Numbered from the stretch's first letter, positions 7,082 to 17,863 are shown. The stretch is DNA of 64,000 nt from Actinomadura barringtoniae (GCF_017573505.1 NZ_JAGEOJ010000024.1:124001-188000), one strand, 5' to 3'. The notes: a model not told the origin generated them from the sequence alone. Made by a program: numbers and translations.

Positions 7082-8457
7082 CCTCGTCAACGTCATCGGC
7101 GGCCGGGAGCTCCCGGCCCGTTCGGGCGAGACGATGCCGCTCATCGACCCGGCGACGGGCGTGCTGCACGGCACCGCGCCCCGGTCCGGCGAGGCGGACG
7201 TCGCGCAGGCCTGCCAGGCCGCCGAGGCGGCGTTCGAGAGCTGGCGGCACAGCACCCCGGCGCAGCGCCAGGACGCGCTGCTGCGGCTCGCCTCGCTGAT
7301 CGAGGACAACGCCGCCGCGTTCGAGGCCGCCGAGGTCGCGGGCACCGGCAAGGACCGCTTCGCGGCCGACGAACCGCCCGCGATCATCGACTGCCTGAAG
7401 TTCCGGCGCCGCCCGCGCTCTGCCCGGATCACCCGCGGGGGAGTACACCCCCGGCCACACCTCGATGCTGCGCCGCGAGCCGATCGGGGTGTGCGCGCAG
7501 ATCACGCCGTGGAACTACCCGCTGATGATGGCCGCGTGGAAGATCGGCCCGGCGCTGGCCGCCGGCAACACCGTCGTGCTGAAACCCGCCGAGACCACCC
7601 CCTCGACCGCCGCTCTGCTCGCCCGCCTCGCCGCGCGGGAACTGCCGCCGGGCCTGGTGAACGTGGTGTGCGGCGACCGGGAGGCCGGCCGCGCCCTGGT
7701 CACCGACCCGCTCACCCGCCTGGTCGCGATCACCGGCAGCGTCCGGGCGGGCCAGGAGGTCGCCGCCGCGGCCGCCCCGCAGGTGAAACGTCTGCATCTG
7801 GAACTCGGTGGAAACGCGCCCGTCATCGTGCACGACGATGCTGACCTGAGGGAGGCGGCCGCGTTCCTGGGCTCGCTGGCGTTTTACAACGCGGGCCAGG
7901 ACTGCACGGCGCCCTCCCGCGTCCTCGTCCACGACTCCGTCCACGACGAGTTCGTGTCGGCACTGGCATCCGTAGCCGCCTCGGCGGAGTGCGGGCCGGT
8001 GAACAACCCCGACCAGCTCGCCCGCGTCCAGGGGCTGCTGGCCAGGCTCCCCGCCCGCGCCAAGGTCGCCGCGGGCGGGCGCCGCCTGAACCGGCCCGGG
8101 TACTGGCACGAGGCGACCGTCGTCACGGAACTGGAGCAGGGCGACGAGATCGTACGGTCGGAGATCTTCGGGCCCGTCGCCACCGTGCAGCGATTCGGCA
8201 GCGAGACCGAGGCGCTCGCCCTCGCCGGCGACAGCCCGTACGGCCTGGCCGCGAGCGTGTGGACCCGCGACCACGCCCGCGCGATGCGCGCCGCCCGCGA
8301 CCTGCGCACCGGCATCGTGTGGATCAACGCCCACGGCACGACCGTGGCGGAGATGCCGCACGGCGGCACCGGCCACAGCGGCTACGGCAGCGACCTGTCG
8401 ATCGCGGGCCTGCTCGATTACACCCGCCCCAAGCACGTCATGTCGGCGCTCACGTAA
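7074..8457 (+). pseudogene. Aldehyde dehydrogenase (aminobutyraldehyde-type), frameshifted
   Basis: The gene would encode an NAD-dependent aldehyde dehydrogenase of about 460 residues, but the frame changes near 7403-7404. Codons up to DCLKF are in one frame; GAARALPGSPAGEYTPGHTS continues in the next. Compared with the usual KFFAGAAR, exactly five bases appear to be missing, which accounts for the shift. After the break all key parts are intact: WNYPLMMAAWKIGPALAAGN, KPAE, catalytic Glu in LELGGNAP and catalytic Cys in FYNAGQDCTAPSR. The NAGQDC context is that of gamma-aminobutyraldehyde dehydrogenases (PatD type). The original first frame dead-ends at 7844. A sequencing error is possible, but the adjacent amine oxidase is also broken, which favours real decay. 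Confidence 0.85.
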
Positions 8458-8545
8458 CGGCCCCGCTCGCGGCGATCGCGAAAAACGGTTGCCCCGGGCG
8501 GGTGCGGACCACTTGAATCGTCATGCGGGAACTGAGCCGGGTACG

Positions 8546-8562
8546 TCGGGTAGAAAACCCGA
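8546..8562. terminator. Small hairpin after the aldehyde dehydrogenase pseudogene
   Basis: TCGGGT (8546-8551) pairs with ACCCGA (8557-8562) across a 5-nt loop AGAAA. It lies in the 181-bp gap between convergent genes. The 6-bp stem has no T tract, so termination is only a suggestion. Nothing else is recognisable in this gap. Confidence 0.35.
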
Positions 8563-8638
8563 TTCCAGATCCGGGGTAGTCGTCACTAAAACGATCAAGC
8601 TCCCGACGAGGCGCCGGCCGCCCGTCCCGCCCCTCGCC

Positions 8639-9070
8639 TCACGGCGCGCTCGAAGCCTCATCCGACACCAGGTACGGCTCCAGCGCGGCCCGGGCGTCCG
8701 GCGGAATCTCCTTCTTGCCCCCGGCCGTCGGGTCGATGAACACGTGCCGGATCTCCCCGTCGGCCATCAGCCGGTCCCCGACCCGGAACTCCGGGCGCAC
8801 GATCATGCTCGTGACGCCGAGTTTGGCGATCGGCATCGAGATGTCCAGCAGATCGTCGAACCGCGCCCCCTCCCGGTAACGGATCCGCGCCTCCGCCACC
8901 ACCAGGTCATAGCCCTGCTCGACCATGTCGGTGTAGGCGCCGATCGCCTCCCGCCACAACTCGGTCACCGCGACGTCGTAATAGAAGAGGTAGTGCCCGT
9001 TGAAGACCACGCCCTGCTGGTCGCATTCGCTGTAGCGCACCCGGAGGCGGTGCGTGAAGATCTCTCCCAT
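8639..9070 (-). CDS. Acyl-CoA thioesterase, hotdog fold (YbgC/FadM type)
   Basis: A 143-residue single hotdog-domain protein of the 4HBT family. The motif RYSECDQQGVVFNGHYLFYYD holds the expected catalytic/substrate Asp (here in ECDQQG) and the following helix AVTELWREAIGAY; the strand VAEARIRYREGARFDD is also typical. Members hydrolyse acyl-CoA or aryl-CoA thioesters in the cytoplasm. I chose ATG at 9070 because GGGAGG lies 8 nt upstream; an upstream in-frame start would add 12 residues without homology. It is divergent from the AI-2E-family transporter, with a CGGCAA-AGG-TTGCCG inverted repeat between them. Confidence 0.88.
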   Translation of the reverse strand: MGEIFTHRLRVRYSECDQQGVVFNGHYLFYYDVAVTELWREAIGAYTDMVEQGYDLVVAEARIRYREGARFDDLLDISMPIAKLGVTSMIVRPEFRVGDRLMADGEIRHVFIDPTAGGKKEIPPDARAALEPYLVSDEASSAP

Positions 9071-9100
9071 GGGTGCATCCTCCCGCGCGGTCTGAAGTCT

Positions 9101-9115
9101 CGGCAAAGGTTGCCG
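9101..9115. promoter_or_regulatory. Perfect inverted repeat in a divergent promoter
   Basis: CGGCAA (9101-9106) and TTGCCG (9110-9115) form perfect 6-bp arms around AGG. The site is 31 bp upstream of the thioesterase ATG and 57 bp upstream of the transporter ATG. The half-site resembles the GGCA/TGCC operators found near the two XRE-cupin genes, but the spacing differs. Confidence 0.45.
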
Positions 9116-9171
9116 TCACCCCGGTGCGTGCCGCCCGGCGCCCGTCGCGCGCGTGGCTAACGTGCCTGGCC

Positions 9172-10329
9172 ATGGAGCAGACGCCGAACGGGGCAGCCGC
9201 CGACGCCCCAGACCCGGCGCGCGACCAGGCCGCCCCCATGCCGCGCTGGCTGCCCAAGGCGTTCATGCTCGCCGCCGCGACCGTGCTGCTGTTCGCGGGC
9301 GGGCTGTGGATGCTGGCCAAGCTCAAGGGCCTGCTGCTCCTGCTGCTCACCTCGCTGTTCCTGGCGTTCGCCATCGAACCGGCCGTCAACTGGCTCGCCG
9401 ACCGCGGCTGGCGGCGCGGCGTGGCGACCGGGGCGATGTTCCTGCTGCTGGCCGTCCTGGCGAGCGTGTTCTTCGGCGTGCTCGGCTCGCTGCTGGTCAC
9501 CCAGTCCACCAACCTGGTGAACGGCTTCCCCAAGTACGTCGACGAGCTCATCGACTGGGTCAACTCCACCTTCGGCGCGCACGTGTCCAAGGACACCCTG
9601 TTCAGCAAGCTGCCGACCGTCACCGAGCAGGTCTCCCAGCACCTGTCGGACCTGGCCGGGAACGTGTGGGGGATCGGCGCCACCGCGTTCGGCGTCATCT
9701 TCAAGGCCCTCGGGGTGGTCCTGTTCACCTTCTACCTGTCGGCGCAGGGCCCGCAGTTCCGCCGCACCGTCTGCTCGCTGCTGCCGCCCCGCCGCCAGCA
9801 CCAGGTGCTGTGGGCCTGGGAGATCGCCGTCACCAAGACCGGCGGCTACATCTACTCGCGCGCACTGCTCGCGCTGTTCTCCGCCGTCGCCCACTTCGCG
9901 GCGATGTGGTTCCTGGACGTGCCCTACGCCCTCACCCTCGCGCTGTGGGTCGGGGTGGTGTCGCAGTTCATCCCCACCGTCGGCACCTACATGGCCGGGG
10001 CCGCGCCCGTCCTGGTCGCCCTCACCCGCAGCCCCTCCACCGCGCTGTGGGTGCTGCTGTTCATCATCGCCTACCAGCAGTTCGAGAACTACGTCCTGCA
10101 GCCCCGCATCACCGCCAAGACCCTCGACATGCACCCCGCCGTCGCGTTCGGCATCGTCATCGCCGGCGCCGCCGTGATCGGGCCGGTCGGCGCGCTGCTG
10201 GCCCTGCCGATCGGCGCGAGCCTGCAGGCGTTCCTGTCGGCCTACATCCGCCGCTACGACGTCGAGGAGCACCCCCTCACCACCGTCGCGCCGAACCGGT
10301 GGCGGTTCCGGCCCCGCAAGCACGACTGA
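9172..10329 (+). CDS. AI-2E family transporter (UPF0118 membrane protein)
   Basis: A 385-residue polytopic membrane protein. After an acidic/Pro-rich N-tail there are two close helices (residues about 25-65), a central extracytoplasmic region with amphipathic helices (LVNGFPKYVDELIDWVNSTF), then five or more helices, including the family hallmark PTVGTYMAGAAPVLVALT and QQFENYVLQPRI. PERM-family proteins of this type include exporters of the AI-2 signal and sodium/proton antiporters; in actinobacteria the substrate is usually unknown. ATG at 9172 lacks a good ribosome site; ATG at 9238 (MPRWLPKAF) is an alternative. Confidence 0.88.
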   Translation: MEQTPNGAAADAPDPARDQAAPMPRWLPKAFMLAAATVLLFAGGLWMLAKLKGLLLLLLTSLFLAFAIEPAVNWLADRGWRRGVATGAMFLLLAVLASVFFGVLGSLLVTQSTNLVNGFPKYVDELIDWVNSTFGAHVSKDTLFSKLPTVTEQVSQHLSDLAGNVWGIGATAFGVIFKALGVVLFTFYLSAQGPQFRRTVCSLLPPRRQHQVLWAWEIAVTKTGGYIYSRALLALFSAVAHFAAMWFLDVPYALTLALWVGVVSQFIPTVGTYMAGAAPVLVALTRSPSTALWVLLFIIAYQQFENYVLQPRITAKTLDMHPAVAFGIVIAGAAVIGPVGALLALPIGASLQAFLSAYIRRYDVEEHPLTTVAPNRWRFRPRKHD

Positions 10330-10484
10330 GCAGGGCGAGCGACCGGCGGTGAGCGGGCGGTGAGCATGGCGATCTCTGCCGTTGACGGCGGCGACCGGCG
10401 TGCTTACCGTGGCGGCAGAAACGCGATCTTGGTCGTGTCCTCCGCCGTTCGGGGGCGGCGCCGGAGCCACCGCAGGGAGCAGCC

Positions 10485-12332
10485 ATGCACCGACCCCGTC
10501 GAACGATCGTCGCCGCCACCATCGCGGCGCTCGCCATGTCGAGCCTGACCCCGGCCGCCGCCCGCGCCGGCACCGCCGACCGGCCGCCCGGCGGCGACCG
10601 GCAACTGCTGCGGATGATCGGGTCGATGACGCTGGAGGAGAAGGCCGCGCAGCTGTTCGTGCTGCAGGTGTACGGCAAGAGCGCCGACACCACCGACCCC
10701 GCCGACGTCGCCCGCAACCAGAAGCTGTACGGCCTGGACAACGCCGCCCAGCTCATCACCCGCTACCAGCCCGGCGGCATCATCTACTACTCCGCCGACC
10801 CGCCCAACGTCGACAACCCCAAGCAGGTCGCCGCGTTCTCCAACGGCATCCAGCGCGCAGCCAAGGCCACCCGTCTGCACATCCCCGCCACCATCGCCAC
10901 CGACCAGGAGGGCGGCATCGTCGCCCGCCTCCAGCCGCCCGCGACCCAGTCGCCCGGCAGCATGGCGCTGGCCGCGGGCCGCCGCCCCAACGACGCCCGC
11001 ACGCTCGCCCGCATCACCGGCCAGGAGCTGCGCGCCGTCGGCATCAACACCGACTACGCGCCCGACTCCGACGTCAACTCCAACCCCGCCAACCCCGTCA
11101 TCGGCGTTCGCTCGTTCGGCTCCGACCCCTCCCTGGTGTCGAAGTTCGTGACCTCGCAGATCGACGGCTACCGGTCCGGGAACGTCACCGCCACCGTCAA
11201 GCACTTCCCCGGCCACGGCGACACCTCGCTGGACAGCCACATCAGCGTCCCCAGGGTCGAGCACACCCGCGCGCAGTGGGAGAAGACCGACCTGCCGCCG
11301 TTCAAGGCCGCCATCGCCCGCGGCGTCGACTCCATCATGACCGCGCACATCATCTACCCGGCGCTGGACCCTTCCGAGGACCCCTCCACCCTCTCCAAGC
11401 CGATCGTCACCGGGATCCTGCGCGACAAACTGCACTACAACGGCGTCGTCATCACCGACGCCCTCGACATGCAGGGCGTGCGCGACAAGTACGGCGACGA
11501 CCGCGTCCCGGTCCTGGCGCTCAAGGCGGGCGTGGACGTGCTGCTGAAGCCGCCGTCGTTCGACGCCAACGGCAACGGCGTGTTCCGCACCCAGCTGAAC
11601 GCGGTCGTGAACGCCGTGCGCAGCGGTGAGCTCAGCGAGAAGCGCATCGACCAGTCGGTCTACCGGATCCTGGCGCTGAAGAAGAAGCGCGGCCTGTTCC
11701 GCAACCCCTTCGCCGACGAATCCAAGATCGACCAGGTGGTCGGGACGCCGCGCCACCTCGCCGACGCGCAGCGCGCCACCGACCCGACCACCACGCTGGT
11801 GAAGAACGACGCCAAACTGCTGCCGCTGAAGCCCGGTGCGCGCAAGGTCCTGGTCGCCGGCTGGGGCGTGACCACCACCAAGACCATCGCCGACACCTTC
11901 ACCGCGCACGGCGCGACCGCCGGCGTCCAGGAGAGCGGCGTCAGCCCCACCCCCGAACGCATCCAGCAGACCGTCGCCGCGGCCAAGGACCAGGACCTCA
12001 TCGTCGCCGTCACCAACCGCGCCTGGGACATCAAGGCGTCGCTGCCCGCCGAACCCCACAACGGCCCCGGCCAGATGAACCTGGTCAAGGCCCTGGTCGC
12101 CACCGGCAAGCCCGTCGTGGTGATCGCCGCACGCGACCCCTACGACATCGCCTACTTCCCCGAGGCCACCACCTACCTGGCCACCTACTCCTACACCGCC
12201 GAAGCGCTGCGCTCGGTCGGCAAGGTGCTGTTCGGCGAGATGAAGCCGGCGGGCAAGCTGCCGGTCGTCATCCCCAGCCGCGACGACCCGGACAAGGCGC
12301 TCTACCCGTTCGGGCACGGCCTGAGCTACTGA
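10485..12332 (+). CDS. Secreted GH3 family glycoside hydrolase (beta-N-acetylhexosaminidase/NagZ-like)
   Basis: A 615-residue exported enzyme. A signal peptide ends at AAARAG near residue 28. The GH3 barrel has the NagZ-type motif KHFPGHGDTSLDSH starting at K239, with the His-Asp dyad of N-acetylglucosaminidases, and the catalytic nucleophile D325 in VVITDALDMQGV. A C-terminal alpha/beta sandwich domain (residues about 400-615) is present, making it longer than cytoplasmic NagZ. It should release terminal GlcNAc from peptidoglycan or chitin fragments outside the cell. Start ATG follows GGGAGCA 6 nt upstream. It ends 7 bp from the convergent kinase gene; both stop codons lie in a duplicated 14-bp unit. 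Confidence 0.9.
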   Translation: MHRPRRTIVAATIAALAMSSLTPAAARAGTADRPPGGDRQLLRMIGSMTLEEKAAQLFVLQVYGKSADTTDPADVARNQKLYGLDNAAQLITRYQPGGIIYYSADPPNVDNPKQVAAFSNGIQRAAKATRLHIPATIATDQEGGIVARLQPPATQSPGSMALAAGRRPNDARTLARITGQELRAVGINTDYAPDSDVNSNPANPVIGVRSFGSDPSLVSKFVTSQIDGYRSGNVTATVKHFPGHGDTSLDSHISVPRVEHTRAQWEKTDLPPFKAAIARGVDSIMTAHIIYPALDPSEDPSTLSKPIVTGILRDKLHYNGVVITDALDMQGVRDKYGDDRVPVLALKAGVDVLLKPPSFDANGNGVFRTQLNAVVNAVRSGELSEKRIDQSVYRILALKKKRGLFRNPFADESKIDQVVGTPRHLADAQRATDPTTTLVKNDAKLLPLKPGARKVLVAGWGVTTTKTIADTFTAHGATAGVQESGVSPTPERIQQTVAAAKDQDLIVAVTNRAWDIKASLPAEPHNGPGQMNLVKALVATGKPVVVIAARDPYDIAYFPEATTYLATYSYTAEALRSVGKVLFGEMKPAGKLPVVIPSRDDPDKALYPFGHGLSY

Positions 12333-12339
12333 TCGACAC

Positions 12340-12351
<12 letters not shown>
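12326..12351. repeat. 14-bp direct duplication carrying the stop codons of two convergent genes
   Basis: CTACTGATCGAC occurs at 12326-12337 and again at 12340-12351, a 14-bp period. The first copy contains the TGA of the GH3 gene; the second begins with CTA, the TAG stop of the kinase on the other strand. Confidence 0.85.
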
Positions 12352-13815
<1,464 letters not shown>

Positions 13816-13820
13816 GCCAC

Positions 13821-15077
13821 ATGAACACTCCCACCGGCACGCCGGGACCGCAGCGGTTCGGGATCTTCCTCGCGCCGTTCCATCCAGTCGGGCAGAACCC
13901 CACCCTGGCCCTGGAACGCGACCTCGACCTCATCGCCCACCTGGACGCGCTCGGCTTCGACGAGGCGTGGATCGGCGAGCACCACTCCGCCGGCTACGAG
14001 ATCATCGCCTCGCCGGAGGTGTTCATCGCCACCGCCGCCGAACGCACCCGCCACATCCGGCTCGGCACCGGGGTGTCCTCGCTGCCCTACCATCATCCGC
14101 TGATGCTGGCCGACCGGATGATCCTGCTGTCGCACCTGACGCGCGGCCGCGTGATGCTCGGCGTCGGGCCCGGCGCGCTGCCCTCGGACGCGTACATGAT
14201 GGGCATCGAGGTCGCACGCCAGCGCGACATGATGGAAGAGGGCCTGGAGGCGCTGCTCGCGCTGCTGCGCGGCGAGGAGCCGGTGACCCGCAAGACCGAC
14301 TGGTTCGAGCTGCGCGACGCCCGCACCCAGCTGCGCCCCTACCAGGACGAGCTGGAGGTCGCCGTCGCCGCGATGGTGTCGCCGTCGGGGCCGCGCGCCG
14401 CCGCCAGGCACGGCTGCTCGCTGCTGTCGCTGGGCGCCACCCAGACCGCCGGGTTCGACGCGCTCGGCTACCACTGGGGCGTCATGGAGGAACGCGCCGC
14501 CAAGTACGGCACCGTCGCCGACCGCGATTCCTGGCGGCTGGTCGGCCCGATGCACATCGCCGAGACCCGCGAGCAGGCCGCGCGGGAGGTGAAGTACGGG
14601 CTGGCGGACTGGGTCGGCTACTTCCAGAAGGTCGCCGCGCTGCCGATCGTTCCCGAGACCGAGGACCCCGACCAGCTCGTGGACGCCATCAACTCCGCCG
14701 GGATCGGCGTCATCGGCACCCCCGACGACGCCATCGCCCAGATCGAACGGCTCACCGCGCAGTCCGGCGGGTTCGGCACGTACCTGCTGATGGGCCACGA
14801 GTGGGCCGACACCGCCGCCACCCGCCACTCCTACGAGCTGTTCGCCCGCCACGTAGCCCCCGCCTTCCAGGGCACGGCCGCCGCTCTGGCCGCCAGCCGC
14901 GACTGGGCCGCCGCCAACCGGCCCCAGTTCATCGGCCAGGCGACCGACGCCATCATGACCAAGATCAAGGAGCACGCCGAGGAGACAGCCGGGGAGACGG
15001 CCAAGGAGACGGCCGGGGAATCGGCCGGGGAATCGGCCGGGGAATCGGCCGGGGCCGAGGGCGCGTCGCAGGGGTGA
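13821..15077 (+). CDS. LLM-class flavin-dependent oxidoreductase (luciferase-like monooxygenase)
   Basis: A 418-residue TIM-barrel enzyme using reduced FMN or F420. Recognisable segments are RFGIFLAPFHPVGQNP, the LGFDEAWIGEHHSAGYE strand-loop carrying the conserved Glu-His-His, TAAERTRHIRLGTGVSSLPY and GRVMLGVGPGALPSD. Family enzymes oxidise long-chain or aromatic substrates; the substrate here is unknown. The last 30 residues are a hydrophilic tail of GESA/GETA repeats coded by 12-bp tandem repeats (about 14986-15056), not part of the fold. There is no Shine-Dalgarno and only 5 bp to the longest form of the divergent kinase, so a leaderless transcript is likely. Confidence 0.88.
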   Translation: MNTPTGTPGPQRFGIFLAPFHPVGQNPTLALERDLDLIAHLDALGFDEAWIGEHHSAGYEIIASPEVFIATAAERTRHIRLGTGVSSLPYHHPLMLADRMILLSHLTRGRVMLGVGPGALPSDAYMMGIEVARQRDMMEEGLEALLALLRGEEPVTRKTDWFELRDARTQLRPYQDELEVAVAAMVSPSGPRAAARHGCSLLSLGATQTAGFDALGYHWGVMEERAAKYGTVADRDSWRLVGPMHIAETREQAAREVKYGLADWVGYFQKVAALPIVPETEDPDQLVDAINSAGIGVIGTPDDAIAQIERLTAQSGGFGTYLLMGHEWADTAATRHSYELFARHVAPAFQGTAAALAASRDWAAANRPQFIGQATDAIMTKIKEHAEETAGETAKETAGESAGESAGESAGAEGASQG

Positions 15078-15108
15078 AGCACCTCGTCCCGTAAGGCAAG
15101 ATCGAAGG

Positions 15109-15795
15109 ATGCAGGTGCTCCGATCGGGGGGTGAGCGCCTTCCCTCCCGCACGCGTCCGTACGGGCCCTATGTCCTGCCGCTGGTCGCCGCGGCCGTCAC
15201 CGTGGCGACCACGCTGGACGTGGTGGCCGGCGGGCCGCTGCGGCGTTTCGACGACTGGATCTTCTCAGGCGGGCTGCCGCCGCGCACCGGCGCCTGGCAC
15301 TGGTTCTGGCGGACGATCGTCAACGGCGGCCAGTACTGGCTGGTCGGCACGGGCGCCGCGCTGGCCGCGCTGTGGGCGGCGTGGCGGATCCGCGACCGGG
15401 GCTGGCCACGGGTGCTGTGGCTGCTGGCGACCGCCGCCGCCTGGCTGGTCGGCACCGAGCTGGTGATCCGCGCGGCGCAGGTCGGCTTCGGCCGGACCCC
15501 GCCGCGCACCGGCACCGACCACCTGTTCCAGGACGGGTTCCTGTCCTATCCGTCCGGGCACGCCGCCAACGGCGCGGCCTGCTGGATCTTCATCCTGGCC
15601 GTGCTCGGCGCCTCGCGGCGCGCGGCGATCGCGGTCCACGCGCTGATCGCCGCCGTCGCCGTCGCGGTGGTCGCGCTCGGGTACCACTGGCCGACCGACG
15701 CCATCGCCGGATGGGGCCTCGGGGTGCTGCTCGGGTATACCGGGAGGGTCCTGGTCCTGGGGTGGGCTGGGTCACAGCGGGCCCCGGACCATTGA
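15109..15795 (+). CDS. PAP2 family phosphatase, membrane-bound
   Basis: A 228-residue membrane protein with five or six hydrophobic helices. The phosphatase motifs are partly conserved: RTPP in VGFGRTPPRTG (motif 1 region), PSGHAANGA (motif 2, catalytic His) and GYHWPTDAIAG (motif 3, with His-x3-Asp). Such enzymes dephosphorylate phosphatidic acid, undecaprenyl pyrophosphate or phosphatidylglycerophosphate on the outer face of the membrane. The gene follows the LLM oxidoreductase by 31 bp on the same strand and may be cotranscribed, without an obvious functional link. ATG at 15109 has a weak upstream purine run. Confidence 0.85.
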   Translation: MQVLRSGGERLPSRTRPYGPYVLPLVAAAVTVATTLDVVAGGPLRRFDDWIFSGGLPPRTGAWHWFWRTIVNGGQYWLVGTGAALAALWAAWRIRDRGWPRVLWLLATAAAWLVGTELVIRAAQVGFGRTPPRTGTDHLFQDGFLSYPSGHAANGAACWIFILAVLGASRRAAIAVHALIAAVAVAVVALGYHWPTDAIAGWGLGVLLGYTGRVLVLGWAGSQRAPDH

Positions 15796-15859
15796 CCGTA
15801 ACCAAGCGCTTACCCAACGATGGGGGCGTACGGGCACAACGGTGTGAGGTGGTACGGCG

Positions 15860-17152
15860 ATGGCCATCCAGGCGCGGCCGGGCGGAACGCACGACGAGAT
15901 CAACATCAGCGACCTGAGGTTCTGGCTGCGGCGCCTCGAGGATCGCGCCGCCGCGTTCGCGGTGCTGCGCGGCGAGGACGGGCCGCGCTTCTACGCCGAC
16001 CCGCCGATCCCGTTCACCGGGCGCGGCAAGGGCTACTGGGCGCTGGTGCGGCACGCCGACGTCGCCGAGGCCAGCCGCAATCCCAAGATCTTCTCCAGTG
16101 AGCCGAACGCGACCAGCGTCATCGACTCGCCGAGCTGGCTGAACCGCTACATCAACTCCATGATCAACATGGATGATCCGCGGCACGCCAAAATCCGGCG
16201 GATCGTGTCGCGCGCGTTCAGCCCCAAGATGCTGAGCAAGACCGAGGACGACGTGGTGAGGCGCGCCGAGCGCATCGTCGACGAGCTCATCGCCACCGGA
16301 CCCGGCGACTTCGTCGCCAAGGTCGCGGTGCGGCTGCCGGTCGAGGTCATCTGCGACATGCTCGGCATCCCCGACGACCACTACCCGCGCGTCATCCGCC
16401 TGACCAACATCGTGCTGGGCAACTCCGACGCCGAGTTCACCGGCATCACCCCCGAGATGAAGAAGCTGCGCACCGGCATCGGCCTCGCCAAGGTCGCCCT
16501 GGCCAGCCGCGAGCTCCACAAGATCGCCGCCAAGCTCGGCAAGGAGCGCATCGCCGAGCCGACCGGCGACCTCACCTCCGCGCTGGTGAACGCCAACATC
16601 GAGGGCGAGAAGCTCACCGCGCAGGAGTTCGGCACGTTCTTCCTGCTGCTGGTCGTCGCCGGGAACGAGACCACCCGCACCGCCATCGCCCACGGCCTCA
16701 AGCTCTTCAGCGACAACCCCGCCCAGCGCGACCTGCTGCTGGAGGACTTCGACGGGCGGATCGGCGGCGCCGTGGAGGAGATCGTCCGCTACTCCACCCC
16801 GGTCATCAACTTCCGCCGCAACCTCACTCAGGACCACGAGATGAACGGGCATCTCTACCGCAAGGGCGACAAGGTCCTGCTGTTCTACAACTCGGCCAAC
16901 CGCGACGAGAGCGTGTTCGAGGACCCCGACGCGTTCGACATCACCCGCGACCCCAACCCGCATCTGGGCTTCGGCGGGCCCGGACCGCATTTCTGCCTGG
17001 GCGCCAACCTCGCCCGCCGCGAGATCGCCGTGATGTTCCGCGAGCTGTTCACCCGCCTGCCCGACCTCCGCACCGACGGCGAGCCCGACCGGCTGGCCTC
17101 GACGTTCATCAACGGCTACAAGCGCCTGCCCTGCACCTTCACCGCCCCGTAG
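15860..17152 (+). CDS. Cytochrome P450 (CYP124/125/142-like)
   Basis: A 430-residue soluble haem-thiolate monooxygenase. Landmarks are the C-helix motif NMDDPRHAKIRRIVSRAFSP, the I-helix oxygen-activation motif VVAGNETTRTA (about residues 268-278), the ExxR motif in EEIVRYSTPV, and the haem loop FGGPGPHFCLGANLARRE with Cys ligand C379. The C-helix and I-helix wording resembles actinobacterial CYPs that hydroxylate steroid or methyl-branched lipid side chains, but the substrate cannot be assigned from sequence. ATG at 15860 follows GAGGTGG. No ferredoxin gene is adjacent, so redox partners must come from elsewhere. Confidence 0.93.
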   Translation: MAIQARPGGTHDEINISDLRFWLRRLEDRAAAFAVLRGEDGPRFYADPPIPFTGRGKGYWALVRHADVAEASRNPKIFSSEPNATSVIDSPSWLNRYINSMINMDDPRHAKIRRIVSRAFSPKMLSKTEDDVVRRAERIVDELIATGPGDFVAKVAVRLPVEVICDMLGIPDDHYPRVIRLTNIVLGNSDAEFTGITPEMKKLRTGIGLAKVALASRELHKIAAKLGKERIAEPTGDLTSALVNANIEGEKLTAQEFGTFFLLLVVAGNETTRTAIAHGLKLFSDNPAQRDLLLEDFDGRIGGAVEEIVRYSTPVINFRRNLTQDHEMNGHLYRKGDKVLLFYNSANRDESVFEDPDAFDITRDPNPHLGFGGPGPHFCLGANLARREIAVMFRELFTRLPDLRTDGEPDRLASTFINGYKRLPCTFTAP

Positions 17153-17178
17153 AGGCCGGCGCCGGCGGCCGGGCGCGG

Positions 17179-17214
17179 GCGGTCAGGGGTAGGTGGCCAG
17201 GGCAGGCGGTCAGG
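17179..17214. repeat. Direct repeat GCGGTCAGG at a convergent gene end
   Basis: GCGGTCAGG occurs at 17179-17187 and 17206-17214 (27-bp period) in the 57-bp gap between the P450 and TetR genes. The second copy contains the TCA that is the TetR stop codon on the minus strand. The intervening GTGGCCAGGGC matches 11 of 14 bases of the unit repeated at 30201-30352. Confidence 0.55.
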
Positions 17215-17863
17215 CGGGGAGGGTCACGCCGACCAGCTTGACCAGGAAGCGGTCGATCTGGTCCTCCAGCGGCGGGAACTCGTTGCCGGGGGAGTTGACG
17301 CGCAGCGACACCGCGCCGTGCACCGCGGCCCGCAGGTCGAGCGCGACCGCGGCCGCATCGTCGGGCGGGGCCAGCCCCGCGTCCATACAGCGCTGAACGG
17401 CTTCACGCGAGCGCGAGTTCAGCTCCTCCTTGAACGCCAGGTGCATGCGCTTGTTGAGGTCGCTCTCGTGCAGAACCTTGTAGAGCCCGCCGTTGGCGTG
17501 CACCCACGTGCCCAGGAAATGCAGCCGCGCCCGTAGCCGGCCCACCGGATCGACCGCCGACGCCTCGGCCTGGTCCAGGTCGCGGATCAGGTCGTTATGG
17601 CACCTCTCCAGCGCCGCGACCACCAGCTCGTCCTTGTCGGCGAAGTGGATGTAGACCGAGGTGGCGGCGATGCCGACCTCGCGCGAGACCGCCCGCATCG
17701 ACAGGGCCTCGTCGTCGCCGAGCTCGTTCAGCAGCCGCAGCGTCGCCTCGAGGATCTCGCCGCGCAACCGCTCGCCCTGACCGCGCGGGTTGCGGCCCCG
17801 CCCCTTCGGGGGGCCGGGCGGCGGCGAGGAGTCGGACGAGGAGATCGCGTTCATGACCGGCAT
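17210..17863 (-). CDS. TetR family regulator of the adjacent MFS pump
   Basis: A 217-residue repressor. A basic, Pro-rich N-tail (residues 1-30) precedes the HTH: GEILEATLRLLNELG, SMRAVSREVGIAATSVYIHF and ADKDELVVAALE are the standard TetR helices. The C-terminal domain with the LRLRVNSPGN-like region resembles the WHG/TetR_C_33 ligand-binding family. It is divergent from a 14-helix MFS exporter. A 22-bp palindrome in the shared promoter (17887-17908) is the likely operator, implying autorepression plus pump control. ATG at 17863 or 17854 could be the start; neither has a strong ribosome site. Confidence 0.9.
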   Translation of the reverse strand: MPVMNAISSSDSSPPPGPPKGRGRNPRGQGERLRGEILEATLRLLNELGDDEALSMRAVSREVGIAATSVYIHFADKDELVVAALERCHNDLIRDLDQAEASAVDPVGRLRARLHFLGTWVHANGGLYKVLHESDLNKRMHLAFKEELNSRSREAVQRCMDAGLAPPDDAAAVALDLRAAVHGAVSLRVNSPGNEFPPLEDQIDRFLVKLVGVTLPA

